Source: Burkholderiales bacterium
Lineage (GTDB): Bacteria; Pseudomonadota; Gammaproteobacteria; Burkholderiales; Burkholderiaceae_D
Length of the DNA stretch: 64,000 nucleotides
Direction: 5' to 3'
Assembly: GCA_016200895.1 (NCBI GenBank)
Contig: JACQDX010000124.1
Coordinates: 1 to 64,000, forward strand
Part shown: positions 63,908-64,000 of the stretch, in pieces
How positions within the stretch are numbered: the stretch's first letter is position 1
Layout: each line of letters starts with the position of its first letter
Notes under the pieces: generated by a model
What the model was told of the DNA's origin: nothing
Databases searched by the model: none
Seen by the model: the letters and a program-made list of their open reading frames with translations, nothing else
Translations under genes and position numbers: made by a program

Positions 63908-64000
63908 GTTTTGGATGTGTTGTAATCAATACGGTTAAGTGTGTCCGAATTAACTATACTACCGCTCTGGTAATCATTCGCTCGCATATTATTGGCTGAC

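Noticed and set aside
1-64000. CRISPR arrays, tRNA genes, prophage or intact insertion sequences
   Set aside because: Read for direct repeats, tRNA-like T-loops, integrases and transposases; none seen. The only mobile DNA is the two MITE-like elements.

Overview
The window reads as a chromosomal segment of a betaproteobacterium, most likely of the Oxalobacteraceae and Undibacterium-like. This placement is inferred from protein content (dapA-bamC, fdxA with a TrxR-type ferredoxin reductase, a stand-alone RsxB, PhaZ, RmuC, DUF1841) and moderate GC. No rRNA or marker search could be run. The region is dense, mostly core and metabolic, with no prophage, CRISPR array, tRNA or intact insertion sequence. 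Two short inverted-repeat elements (MITE-like) are present.

Layout. 1-6.1 kb (minus): a possible four-gene run of an FtsX-type permease, a YfcF-type GST, truncated haemoglobin and rmuC (cut by the window edge), with a Cys/Met PLP enzyme upstream. 6.2-11.8 kb: hydrolase, acyl-CoA synthetase, FlgT-like protein, GNAT, GIN-domain protein, DUF455 ferritin-like protein. 11.85-14.1 kb: a 143-bp MITE-like element in a divergent intergenic region, then gamma carbonic anhydrase, hslO and DoxX. 14.1-16.5 kb: a MerR regulator with a typical 19-bp-spacer promoter, coupled to an MFS exporter. 16.5-20.3 kb: a probable hydrolase remnant, a small secreted Cache protein, a Cache/PAS histidine kinase, and the SRP RNA gene (ffs) on the minus strand. 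20.5-31.6 kb: a peptide-handling region with an ABC ATPase, an ABC permease fused to an M1 aminopeptidase, a TonB siderophore receptor behind a Fur-like palindrome, an exported M3 oligopeptidase, and an S46 dipeptidyl peptidase whose signal peptide has been invaded in frame by a second MITE.

31.7-48 kb: a haemerythrin behind a perfect FNR box, EamA transporter, hrpA, a lipoprotein with a papain-like triad plus TPRs, argA, yggX, lipoprotein beta-carbonic anhydrase, rpiA, srkA, a YecA/SEC-C protein, acyl-CoA-binding protein, 2-hydroxyacid dehydrogenase, and the fdxA/ferredoxin reductase pair. 47.6-53.1 kb (minus): a two-gene signalling unit of a soluble TPR-PAS-PAS hybrid kinase with Hpt and an HD-GYP response regulator. 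53.6-64 kb: phaZ, rsxB-nth (overlapping), a RutE-type nitroreductase, DUF1841, then a minus-strand housekeeping run PHP phosphatase - htpX - YciO-type protein - site-2 protease - methyltransferase - dapA - bamC.

The items most worth a second look are the MITE inside the S46 peptidase signal peptide with an in-frame 108-bp gain, the FNR box before haemerythrin, the competing hairpins before the acyl-CoA-binding protein gene, the ABC-M1 fusion lacking the usual GxMEN motif, and the heavy use of ATA isoleucine codons.
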